DNA from: Gammaproteobacteria bacterium
GTDB taxonomy: Bacteria > Pseudomonadota > Gammaproteobacteria > Pseudomonadales > Pseudomonadaceae
DNA length: 16,137 nucleotides
NCBI GenBank assembly: GCA_012735335.1
Contig: JAAYHO010000424.1
Location: 1-16,137, forward strand
Direction of reading: 5' to 3'
Position numbers and translations under genes: made by a program. This document shows, piece by piece, positions 7,458 to 16,137 of the stretch. How positions within the stretch are numbered: the stretch's first letter is position 1; each line of letters opens with the position of its first letter. The notes beneath the pieces were generated by a model, which saw only the letters and a program-made list of their open reading frames with translations, did no database searches and was not told the origin of the DNA.

Positions 7458-8083
7458 GTCAGATGATGATGGAGTGGTCGCTGCCCGAGGGGCAGGAGCT
7501 GGTGGCCGGAGTGGATGAAGTCGGTCGCGGTCCCTTGTGCGGCGCGGTGGTTACCGCTGCGGTGATTCTCGATCCGAACCGTCCGATCGAGGGTCTCAAC
7601 GACTCGAAGAAGCTCACCGAAGCCCGCCGTGAAGCGCTGTTCCCGCTGATCAAGGAGCACGCCCTGGCCTGGGCCATTGGCCGGGCGGAAGTGCATGAAA
7701 TCGATCAGTTGAATATCCTGCATGCCACCATGCTGGCCATGCAGCGGGCGGTGGCCGGGCTGTCGATCCAGCCGGATCGGGTACTGGTGGACGGCAACCG
7801 CTGCCCGGTACTGCCGATGCCCAGCGAGCCGGTGATCCAGGGCGATGGCCGCGTCCCGGCCATCTCCGCCGCCTCGATTCTGGCCAAGGTCACCCGGGAT
7901 CGGGAAATGGCCGAGATGGAGCTACTGTATCCAGGCTACGGCATCGGCAAACACAAGGGCTACCCGACCCGCGAGCACCTCACCGCCCTCCGGACGCTCG
8001 GCGCTACCCCGATTCACCGCCGTTCATTTGCCCCGGTGCGCAACGCGCTCGAAGCGGTTGAGGCTCCTGTCGCTGCCGAATAA
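7454..8083 (+). CDS. rnhB: RnhB, ribonuclease HII
   Basis: Endonuclease that cuts the RNA strand of RNA-DNA hybrids and starts removal of single ribonucleotides misincorporated in DNA. It is 209 residues long, typical of bacterial RNase HII. The active-site motif GVDEVGRGP gives D21 and E22, and a further acidic residue D113 is in VLVDGNRCP. The blocks [36 protein letters not shown] and [11 protein letters not shown] are all present, and the tail [11 protein letters not shown] is conserved. The ATG overlaps the lpxB stop, and AAGG at 7441-7444 lies 9 nt upstream, so translation is likely coupled with some independent ribosome entry. Its place between lipid A genes and dnaE is the common gamma-proteobacterial arrangement and does not imply an envelope role. 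Confidence 0.95.
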   Translation: MSQMMMEWSLPEGQELVAGVDEVGRGPLCGAVVTAAVILDPNRPIEGLNDSKKLTEARREALFPLIKEHALAWAIGRAEVHEIDQLNILHATMLAMQRAVAGLSIQPDRVLVDGNRCPVLPMPSEPVIQGDGRVPAISAASILAKVTRDREMAEMELLYPGYGIGKHKGYPTREHLTALRTLGATPIHRRSFAPVRNALEAVEAPVAAE

Positions 8084-8110
8084 TCAGGCTGCTGGTTCTC
8101 CTTTCCGAAC

Positions 8111-8139
8111 TGGCCCCCATCCGCCCCCGCCGTTACAAT
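8111..8139 (+). promoter_or_regulatory. Candidate sigma-70 promoter for dnaE
   Basis: TACAAT at 8134-8139 matches 5 of 6 bases of the -10 consensus. TGGCCC at 8111-8116 is a poor -35 (3 of 6) at 17-bp spacing. A start near 8146 would leave a leader of about 36 nt before dnaE, containing a 6-T run (8151-8156) and the dnaE Shine-Dalgarno. No terminator-like hairpin precedes the T-run, so read-through from rnhB also remains possible. Confidence 0.4.
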
Positions 8140-8181
8140 CACCCGATCCGTTTTTTCACTTCACCCAGCCTCAGGAAGAAT

Positions 8182-11100
8182 ATGAGCGTCTCCTTCGTCC
8201 ATCTGCGCGTACACACTGAATTTTCCCTGGTTGATGGCCTGGTGCGGATCAAGCCATTCATCAAGGCAGTGGCGGCAGCGGGGATGCCGGCGGTAGCGGT
8301 GACCGACCAGAGCAACATGTGCAGCCTGGTCAAATTCTATCGGACCGCCATGGGCGCCGGGATCAAACCGATTTCCGGGGTGGATGTCTGGCTGACCGGC
8401 GAAGAAGACGAGAACCAGGTCAGCCGCATGACTCTGCTGGCCATGAACAACCAGGGCTATCGCAACCTCACCGAACTCATCTCCCGGGGCTATACCCACG
8501 GCCAGCGCAACGGACTGGCGACTGTCCAGCGGGACTGGGTAGCCGAGGCCAGCGAAGGGGTGATTGCCCTGTCCGCAGCCAAGGAAGGGGAAATCGGCCA
8601 GGCGCTGCTGTCCAGCGATCCGGCCCAGGCCGACCGCCTGTTGCAGCACTGGATGCAGGTGTTCCCCGGTCGCTTCTACCTGGAGTTGCAGCGCACCAGC
8701 CGGGTCAACGATGAAGAGCATCTGCACGCGGCGGTGGCCCTGGCCGGGCGGCATGCCTGCCCGGTGGTGGCGACCAACGATGTGCGTTTCCTCAAGCGGG
8801 AAGATTACGAGGCCCATGAAACCCGCGTGTGTATCGGCGAGGGCCGGGCGCTGGACGATCCGCGCCGGGTACGCCAGTACAGCGAGGAGCAGTACCTCAA
8901 GACCCCCGAGGAAATGGCCGAGCTGTTCTCGGATATCCCCGAGGCGCTGACAAACAGCGTGGAAATTGCCCGGCGCTGCAGTATCGAGGTGCAACTGGGC
9001 ACCTATTATCTGCCGGACTTCCCGATTCCCGACGGCATGACCATGGACGACTACTTCCGCAAGGTCTCGCTGGAGGGGCTGGAGGAGCGCTTCAAGGTGG
9101 TGCTGCCGCCGGACTCGGAGAACTACGAGGCGCGGCGGCAGGTGTATCTGGACCGGCTCAAGTTCGAGCTGGATATCATCATCCAGATGGGTTTTCCGGG
9201 CTACTTCCTGGTGGTGATGGACTTCATCAAATGGGCCAAGAACAACGGCGTACCGGTGGGCCCGGGCCGGGGCTCCGGGGCCGGCTCGCTGGTGGCCTAT
9301 GCGCTGCTGATCACCGACCTGGACCCGCTGGAATACGACCTGCTGTTCGAACGCTTCCTCAACCCGGAACGGGTATCCATGCCCGACTTCGATATCGACT
9401 TCTGCATGGAAGGCCGCGACCGGGTGATCGAGTACGTGGCCGATACCTACGGCCGTGATGCGGTATCGCAGATCATCACCTTCGGTACCATGGCGGCCAA
9501 GGCGGTGGTGCGTGACGTGGCCCGGGTGCAGGGCAAGTCCTATGGTCTGGCCGACAAGCTGTCGAAGATGATCCCCTTCGAAGTGGGCATGACCCTGGCC
9601 AAGGCCCATGAGCAGGAAGAGATGCTGCGTGAGTTCCTCGCAGTTGATGAGGAAGCCCAGGAAATCTGGGACATGGCACTCAAGCTCGAAGGCATTACCC
9701 GTAACGTCGGCAAGCACGCCGGGGGCGTGGTGATTGCGCCGACCAAGCTGACCGACTTTGCCCCGCTGTATTGCGATGAGGCAGGGGAGGGGCTGGTTAC
9801 CCAGTTCGACAAGGACGACGTGGAGGCGGCGGGGCTGGTCAAGTTCGACTTCCTCGGCCTGCGTACGCTGACCATCATCGACTGGGCGCTGGACACCATC
9901 AACCGTATCCGTGCGGGAGAGGGCAAGCCAGCGCTGGATATCGATCGTATTCCGCTGGACGATGCGCCGACCTACGCCATGCTGCAGAAGGCCGAGACCA
10001 CGGCGGTATTCCAGTTGGAATCCCGGGGCATGAAGGAGCTGATCAAGAAGCTCAAGCCCGACTGCCTGGAAGACATGATCGCTCTGGTTGCTCTGTTCCG
10101 CCCCGGCCCGCTGCAATCGGGCATGGTGGACGACTTCATCAACCGCAAGCACGGCCGCGAACAGATTTCCTATCCGCACCCCAACTACCAGTACCCCGGC
10201 CTTGAGCCGGTACTCAAACCGACCTACGGCATCATCCTGTATCAGGAACAGGTGATGCAGATTGCCCAGGTCATGGCCGGTTACACCCTGGGTGGTGCGG
10301 ACATGCTGCGCCGGGCCATGGGCAAGAAGAAGCCGGAGGAGATGGCCGAGCAGCGGGCGATCTTCCTCGAAGGTTGTCAGAAGAATGATATTTCCGCTGA
10401 CCTGGCGGGCAACATCTTCGACCTGGTGGAGAAATTCGCCGGTTACGGTTTCAACAAGTCGCACTCGGCGGCCTATGGTCTGGTGTCCTACCAGACCGCC
10501 TGGCTGAAAGCGCATTACCCGGCGCCCTTCATGGCGGCGGTGCTGTCAGCGGATATGCACAACACCGACAAGGTGGTGACGCTGATCGAGGAATGCCGCA
10601 GCATGAAGCTGCGCATGAAGGCGCCGGATGTGAACCTGTCCGAATACAAGTTCACCGTGGATGACAGCGGCAGCGTGGTCTACGGCCTTGGTGCGATCAA
10701 GGGCGTGGGTGAGGGCCCGGTGGAAACCATAGTCGCGACCCGACAGCAGGGCGGCCCCTTTACCGACCTGTTCGACTTCTGCGCCCGGGTGGACCTCAAG
10801 CGCATCAACAAGCGGGTAATGGAAGCGCTGATCCGTTCCGGCGCGCTGGATTCGATGGGCCCCTTCTTCGCCACCGAGCAGGAGGCCTATCTGCGCCAGG
10901 TGGATCGCAACCGCGCCGCGCTGGCCGCCGCCATGGAAGAGGCCATCGCCGCTGCCGAGCAGACCCTGCGCAGCGCCGACAGTGGCCACGATGATCTGTT
11001 CGGTGATCTGCTCGGTTCGGCCGATGAGCGGGATGTGTTCGAGGCCTATCGCAATGTGCGCGAGTGGAGCTTCAAGGAGCGCCTGCGCGGCGAGAAGGAC

Positions 11101-11706
11101 ACCCTGGGTCTGTATCTGACCGGGCACCCGATCGACGAGTACGAGCAGGAAGTGCGGCGCTTTGCCCGTCAGCGTATCATCGACCTCAAGCCCTCCCGGG
11201 ACTCGCAGACCATTGCCGGTCTGGTGTTCGACATGCGGGTGATGAAGAGCAAGCGCGGTGACAAGGTCGGATTCGTCACCCTGGATGACCGCTCCGCCCG
11301 GGTCGAGGTCTCGCTGTTTGCCGAGGCCTTCCAGGCGGCGCAGCACCTGTTGCAGAAGGACGCCCTGCTGGTGGTTGAAGGGGAAGTGGCGGTGGATGAC
11401 TTCTCCGGCGGCATGCGTGTGCGGGCGAAGAAGGTCATGAGTCTGGAGGAGGCGCGTACTTCGCTGCTGGAGAGTGTGCGCATCAGTCTGGATACCCGGC
11501 AGCATGCCCCGGCCTGCCTGACCCAGGTGGCCAGTGTGTTGCAGCAGTACAAGGGTGAATGTGCGGTAACCATCGACCTGCAGCGGCCCGATGCCCAGGC
11601 CGTGTTGCGGCTTGGGGAGGAGTGGCGGGTGGAGCCGGCCGATGAGCTGGTGCAGGCGCTACGTGACCAGTTGGGTAAAGGCAGCGTCTCCCTGCACTAT
11701 AGATAA
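8182..11706 (+). CDS. dnaE: DnaE, DNA polymerase III alpha subunit
   Basis: Replicative polymerase subunit of the Pol III core. It is 1174 residues long, essentially the usual proteobacterial DnaE1 length. The N-terminal PHP domain (about 1-270) opens HLRVHTEFSLVDGL. The family-C palm carries the catalytic aspartates D402 and D404 in MPDFDIDFCMEGR and D556 in KFDFLGLRTL. The fingers follow, then a helix-hairpin-helix region from about 833 (VYGLGAIKGVGEGP). A clamp-binding peptide HDDLF lies at 936-940, inside GHDDLFGD. An OB fold spans about 1009-1085 (QTIAGLVFDMRVMKSKRGDKVGFVTLDD), and the tau-binding tail completes the protein. The start is ATG 8182, with AGGA at 8173-8176 and 5-nt spacing. 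In P. aeruginosa I recall an extra permease gene (PA3641) between rnhB and dnaE; it is absent here. Confidence 0.97.
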   Translation: MSVSFVHLRVHTEFSLVDGLVRIKPFIKAVAAAGMPAVAVTDQSNMCSLVKFYRTAMGAGIKPISGVDVWLTGEEDENQVSRMTLLAMNNQGYRNLTELISRGYTHGQRNGLATVQRDWVAEASEGVIALSAAKEGEIGQALLSSDPAQADRLLQHWMQVFPGRFYLELQRTSRVNDEEHLHAAVALAGRHACPVVATNDVRFLKREDYEAHETRVCIGEGRALDDPRRVRQYSEEQYLKTPEEMAELFSDIPEALTNSVEIARRCSIEVQLGTYYLPDFPIPDGMTMDDYFRKVSLEGLEERFKVVLPPDSENYEARRQVYLDRLKFELDIIIQMGFPGYFLVVMDFIKWAKNNGVPVGPGRGSGAGSLVAYALLITDLDPLEYDLLFERFLNPERVSMPDFDIDFCMEGRDRVIEYVADTYGRDAVSQIITFGTMAAKAVVRDVARVQGKSYGLADKLSKMIPFEVGMTLAKAHEQEEMLREFLAVDEEAQEIWDMALKLEGITRNVGKHAGGVVIAPTKLTDFAPLYCDEAGEGLVTQFDKDDVEAAGLVKFDFLGLRTLTIIDWALDTINRIRAGEGKPALDIDRIPLDDAPTYAMLQKAETTAVFQLESRGMKELIKKLKPDCLEDMIALVALFRPGPLQSGMVDDFINRKHGREQISYPHPNYQYPGLEPVLKPTYGIILYQEQVMQIAQVMAGYTLGGADMLRRAMGKKKPEEMAEQRAIFLEGCQKNDISADLAGNIFDLVEKFAGYGFNKSHSAAYGLVSYQTAWLKAHYPAPFMAAVLSADMHNTDKVVTLIEECRSMKLRMKAPDVNLSEYKFTVDDSGSVVYGLGAIKGVGEGPVETIVATRQQGGPFTDLFDFCARVDLKRINKRVMEALIRSGALDSMGPFFATEQEAYLRQVDRNRAALAAAMEEAIAAAEQTLRSADSGHDDLFGDLLGSADERDVFEAYRNVREWSFKERLRGEKDTLGLYLTGHPIDEYEQEVRRFARQRIIDLKPSRDSQTIAGLVFDMRVMKSKRGDKVGFVTLDDRSARVEVSLFAEAFQAAQHLLQKDALLVVEGEVAVDDFSGGMRVRAKKVMSLEEARTSLLESVRISLDTRQHAPACLTQVASVLQQYKGECAVTIDLQRPDAQAVLRLGEEWRVEPADELVQALRDQLGKGSVSLHYR

Positions 11707-11778
11707 CAGAATTCTCATGGGGAGTGGCGCTGCTCGACGCAGTCACGCCAATCCCGTAAGGTAACGCAAAAAACAGGA

Positions 11779-11794
11779 AGCCCCCGGTGGGGCT
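11779..11794. other. Hairpin in the accA leader region
   Basis: AGCCCC (11779-11784), loop CGGT, GGGGCT (11789-11794): a perfect 6-bp GC-rich stem. Six A residues (11768-11773) lie just upstream. Read on the minus strand this gives a stem followed, after 5 nt, by six T, a weak intrinsic-terminator shape. On the + strand no T-run follows, so it should not end dnaE transcription. It lies 17 bp before the accA ATG and could influence accA translation or stop antisense transcription. Confidence 0.4.
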
Positions 11795-11811
11795 GCGGAT
11801 AATCGTCGCTT

Positions 11812-12768
11812 ATGATCAAGAGCCAGAAATACCTCGAATTTGAACAGCCGATTGCCGACTTGCAGGCCAAGATCGAAGAATTGCGCCTGGTAGGCAGTGA
11901 CAACTCGCTGAATATCACCGAGGAAATTACCCGCCTGCAGGACAAGAGCCACTCGCTGACTGAAAGCATCTTCGCCAATCTGTCCAGCTGGCAGGTGACC
12001 CAGATGTCCCGTCATCCCCAGCGGCCCTACACGCTGGACTACATCAAGCACATCTTCACCGACTTCGAAGAGCTGCATGGTGACCGCCACTTTGCCGACG
12101 ATGCCGCCATTGTCGGTGGTATTGCCCGTCTCGACGGCCGTCCGGTGATGGTCATCGGTCACCAGAAAGGCCGGGATGTGAAGGAAAAGGTCCGCCGCAA
12201 CTTCGGCATGCCCAAGCCTGAAGGCTACCGCAAGGCCTGCCGTCTGATGGAGATGGCCGAGCGCTTCAAGATGCCGATCATCACCTTTATCGACACCCCC
12301 GGTGCCTATCCGGGTATTGATGCCGAAGAGCGGGGCCAGAGCGAGGCGATTGCCTGGAACCTGCAGGTCATGTCGCGCCTGAAAACCCCGATCATCTCCA
12401 CCGTGATCGGTGAGGGTGGCTCCGGCGGTGCACTGGCCATCGGCGTCTGTGACCGGCTGATGATGCTGCAATATTCCATCTACTCGGTGATCTCCCCCGA
12501 AGGCTGTGCTTCCATCCTGTGGAAGAAGGCGGAAAAGGCCTCTGATGCCGCCGAAGCCATGGGCGTGACCGCTCCGCGGCTGAAGGAGCTGGGACTGGTG
12601 GACAACCTGATCAGCGAGCCGCTGGGCGGCGCCCACCGCGACGTGACGGAAACTGCCGGCCGGATCAAGGCGCAACTGCTGGCCGAACTGGAACAGCTGG
12701 ACAGCAAGTCGACCGACGAGCTGCTGGACAGCCGCTACGACCGGTTGATGGCCTTCGGACTTCAGTAA
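11812..12768 (+). CDS. accA: AccA, acetyl-CoA carboxylase carboxyltransferase alpha subunit
   Basis: Pairs with AccD to form the carboxyltransferase that moves CO2 from carboxybiotin on AccB to acetyl-CoA, making malonyl-CoA, the committed step of fatty-acid synthesis. It is 318 residues long, close to the roughly 317 usual in gamma-proteobacteria. The N-terminal helical part begins [20 protein letters not shown]. The crotonase-like core contains [20 protein letters not shown] (around 161-180), [12 protein letters not shown] (200-211) and [15 protein letters not shown]. It ends with the typical RYDRLMAFG tail. The ATG at 11812 fits the family N-terminus, but its ribosome site is poor: only GGA at 11797-11799, 12 nt away. 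It lies 105 bp after dnaE, enough for its own promoter, and its stop abuts the tilS ATG with no gap. Confidence 0.96.
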   Translation: MIKSQKYLEFEQPIADLQAKIEELRLVGSDNSLNITEEITRLQDKSHSLTESIFANLSSWQVTQMSRHPQRPYTLDYIKHIFTDFEELHGDRHFADDAAIVGGIARLDGRPVMVIGHQKGRDVKEKVRRNFGMPKPEGYRKACRLMEMAERFKMPIITFIDTPGAYPGIDAEERGQSEAIAWNLQVMSRLKTPIISTVIGEGGSGGALAIGVCDRLMMLQYSIYSVISPEGCASILWKKAEKASDAAEAMGVTAPRLKELGLVDNLISEPLGGAHRDVTETAGRIKAQLLAELEQLDSKSTDELLDSRYDRLMAFGLQ

Positions 12769-14091
12769 ATGCTCGATCCGCAGGGTGTGCTGGAACACCT
12801 GGCACCCTGCATGGACGCCCCGGTCTGCTGGCTGGGGCTGTCCGGCGGGCTGGACTCCATGGTGCTGCTCGACATCATGCACCAGCTGCGCCAGCATCAC
12901 CCCATTCCCCCCCTCAAGGCCATCCATGTGCACCACGGTCTGCATCCCGACGCGGATCGCTGGACCCAGCACTGTGAGCGCGAATGTGCCGCCCGTGGCA
13001 TAGAACTGCATGTCCAGCGGGTACAGCTGCCCCCCGGTGGCAATATCGAGGAGCTGGCCAGGGATGCACGCTACGCTGTATTCGAAGCCAGGTTGCAAGC
13101 CGATGACTGGCTGTTGCTGGCCCACCACGCTGACGATCAACTGGAAACCCTGCTGTTTCGGTTGATCCGTGGTACCGGCGTGCGCGGCCTGGCGGGCATG
13201 CCGCGCAGTCGAGTACTGGGGCAGGGCAGGCTGTTGCGACCGCTGCTGGACTGGAGCCGGGCGCAGCTGGCGGACTGGGCTGTCAGTCAGCAGCTGAGCT
13301 GGATCGAGGATCCGGCCAATGCCGACCCCCGCTATGCCCGTACCGCCCTGCGCCATGAACTGCTGCCGCAGCTGCGCCAGCGCTGGCCGAGCCTGCCGGA
13401 CAACCTGCTGCGGCTGGCCGAGCATGCGGCCGAAGCCAACCAGCTGCTGGATGAGCGCGCCAGTGAGGATCTGCAGCAGGTGGCAACGCCGCCGGATGAC
13501 CAGTGGCTGAGGCACTGGCCGAGTCTGCTGTTGGAGCGTCTGAACCAGCTGAGCCCGGCCCGGCAGAAGAACCTGCTGCGCTACTGGTTGCAACAGCAGG
13601 GCGTGCGCCTGCCGGATCAGCGTCATCTGCACAGCCTGCTGGAGCAATTGGCCGCCGCCGGGGACAGTCAGCCGCTGCTGCGGGTTGATCGGGCCCAGCT
13701 CTACCGTTCGTCGGGTCGCCTGTGGTTGTTGCCCGCACCGGGCATTGCGCCAGGCATCGAGCAGCCGCTGGAGGTACTGCACGACACCCGCTTGCTGGCG
13801 GGTAATGGCTGGCTGCGCTTCAGTGGGGTACCGGACACTCCACCGCCGGGCCGCTGGCGCATCAGCTACCGCCGTGGCGGAGAGCAGATAAAACTGCCCG
13901 GCAGGCCCAGCCAGAGCCTGAAAAACCTGTTCCAGACAGCTGCCATCCCCGCCTGGCTGCGCCCGGCGGTGCCCTTGCTATACTGCGACGATCAGCTGGT
14001 TTCCGTGGCCGGGCGCTGGAATGCGCAATGTCTGCAGGGCGAGGCGGGAGAGGCTGGATTCAGTGTGATCTGGGAGCCGATTCCGGATTGA
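12769..14091 (+). CDS. tilS: TilS, tRNA(Ile)-lysidine synthetase
   Basis: ATP-dependent enzyme that attaches lysine to C34 of the CAU anticodon of a minor tRNA-Ile, changing its identity from Met to Ile and letting it read AUA. It is 440 residues long, similar to pseudomonad homologs. The PP-loop motif SGGLDS is at residues 25-30. Family blocks include AIHVHHGLHPDAD, LLLAHHADDQLETLLFRLIRGTGVRGLAGM (seen in order) and RPLLDWSRAQL. WIEDPANADPRYARTALRHE follows. The C-terminal TilS domain includes YRRGGEQIKLPGRPSQSLKN and IPAWLRPAVPLLY. The ATG follows the accA TAA directly (12766-12768/12769) with no obvious Shine-Dalgarno, so translation is probably coupled to accA. The middle section is Leu- and Gln-rich and less conserved, as is usual. 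Confidence 0.95.
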   Translation: MLDPQGVLEHLAPCMDAPVCWLGLSGGLDSMVLLDIMHQLRQHHPIPPLKAIHVHHGLHPDADRWTQHCERECAARGIELHVQRVQLPPGGNIEELARDARYAVFEARLQADDWLLLAHHADDQLETLLFRLIRGTGVRGLAGMPRSRVLGQGRLLRPLLDWSRAQLADWAVSQQLSWIEDPANADPRYARTALRHELLPQLRQRWPSLPDNLLRLAEHAAEANQLLDERASEDLQQVATPPDDQWLRHWPSLLLERLNQLSPARQKNLLRYWLQQQGVRLPDQRHLHSLLEQLAAAGDSQPLLRVDRAQLYRSSGRLWLLPAPGIAPGIEQPLEVLHDTRLLAGNGWLRFSGVPDTPPPGRWRISYRRGGEQIKLPGRPSQSLKNLFQTAAIPAWLRPAVPLLYCDDQLVSVAGRWNAQCLQGEAGEAGFSVIWEPIPD

Positions 14092-14116
14092 GCAAGATCG
14101 GGCTGTCTGGTATCCT
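14088..14116 (+). promoter_or_regulatory. Candidate extended -10 promoter for pyrG
   Basis: TTGAGC (14088-14093, 4 of 6) overlaps the tilS stop codon. TATCCT (14111-14116, 4 of 6) follows at exactly 17 bp and is preceded by TGG (14108-14110), an extended -10 TGn. A start near 14123 would give a pyrG leader of about 75 nt. The fit is moderate and untested. A second TTGACG at 14128-14133 has no good -10 partner. Confidence 0.4.
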
Positions 14117-14132
14117 GATTTCCCATCTTGAC

Positions 14133-14145
14133 GAGACTTTGTCTC
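14133..14145. other. Small hairpin in the pyrG leader
   Basis: GAGAC (14133-14137), loop TTT, GTCTC (14141-14145): a perfect 5-bp stem. If transcription starts near 14123 it would sit about 10 nt from the mRNA 5' end, where such stems can protect mRNA. No T-run follows, so it is not a terminator. It may be chance. Confidence 0.35.
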
Positions 14146-14176
14146 CCTTCGAATTCCTGCGGCTGCGGTCGCTTAA

Positions 14177-16137
<1,961 letters not shown>

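Noticed and set aside
7222..7518. 98-codon + strand frame across the lpxB-rnhB junction
   Set aside because: Out of frame with both well-supported genes, Arg/Pro/Cys-rich and without motifs. A shadow frame.
8151..8156. Six-T run before dnaE as an intrinsic terminator of rnhB
   Set aside because: No stable hairpin directly precedes the T-run.
8161..10515. 784-codon open frame on the minus strand opposite dnaE
   Set aside because: It lies entirely opposite a textbook DnaE and shows no recognisable domain. Long antisense frames are expected opposite GC-rich genes with strong third-position bias.
11743..13782. 679-codon open frame on the minus strand opposite accA and tilS
   Set aside because: It spans two unrelated real genes and their junction, has low-complexity Gln/His/Gly-rich sequence and no family motif. 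A codon-bias shadow.

Overview
The window is a stretch of gamma-proteobacterial core genome, most like a Pseudomonas or Pseudomonas-related lineage. Every long gene reads as a close Pseudomonas-type ortholog, base composition is GC-rich, and the order rseP-bamA-skp-lpxD-fabZ-lpxA-lpxB-rnhB-dnaE-accA-tilS-pyrG-kdsA is the one I recall from pseudomonads. All genes lie on the + strand and are tightly packed. No rRNA, tRNA, CRISPR array, phage gene or transposase gene was seen. The genus call is inference from protein resemblance and gene order.

Bases 1-6124 are an envelope-assembly block. It holds the C-terminal two thirds of the site-2 protease RseP (cut by the window edge), the outer-membrane insertase BamA, the periplasmic chaperone Skp, and then LpxD, FabZ and LpxA. 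FabZ and the lipid A acyltransferases draw on the same 3-hydroxyacyl-ACP pool, and BamA/Skp build the membrane that receives the lipid A. RseP controls the stress response that senses failure of this process.

Bases 6125-7457 hold the one clear departure from a plain core operon. A 95-bp imperfect inverted-repeat element (6166-6260) sits between lpxA and lpxB. It carries a 43-codon open frame that starts 2 nt after the lpxA stop and ends in an ATGA overlap with the first in-frame lpxB ATG. It also appears to supply the best Shine-Dalgarno-like sequence for lpxB. lpxB is followed by rnhB with another ATGA overlap.

Bases 8084-16137 are a housekeeping block: dnaE (replicative polymerase), accA (fatty-acid synthesis), tilS (tRNA-Ile lysidine synthesis), pyrG (CTP synthesis) and the start of kdsA (KDO-8-P synthesis, again for LPS). 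About 100 bp separates rnhB from dnaE, dnaE from accA, and tilS from pyrG. Each gap has weak promoter-like or hairpin signals, so this part may be several transcription units rather than one.

I found no undescribed multi-gene system. The observations most worth checking are the repeat-borne small frame bridging lpxA and lpxB, and an unusual residue (Ala169) at the acyl-length-determining position of LpxA.
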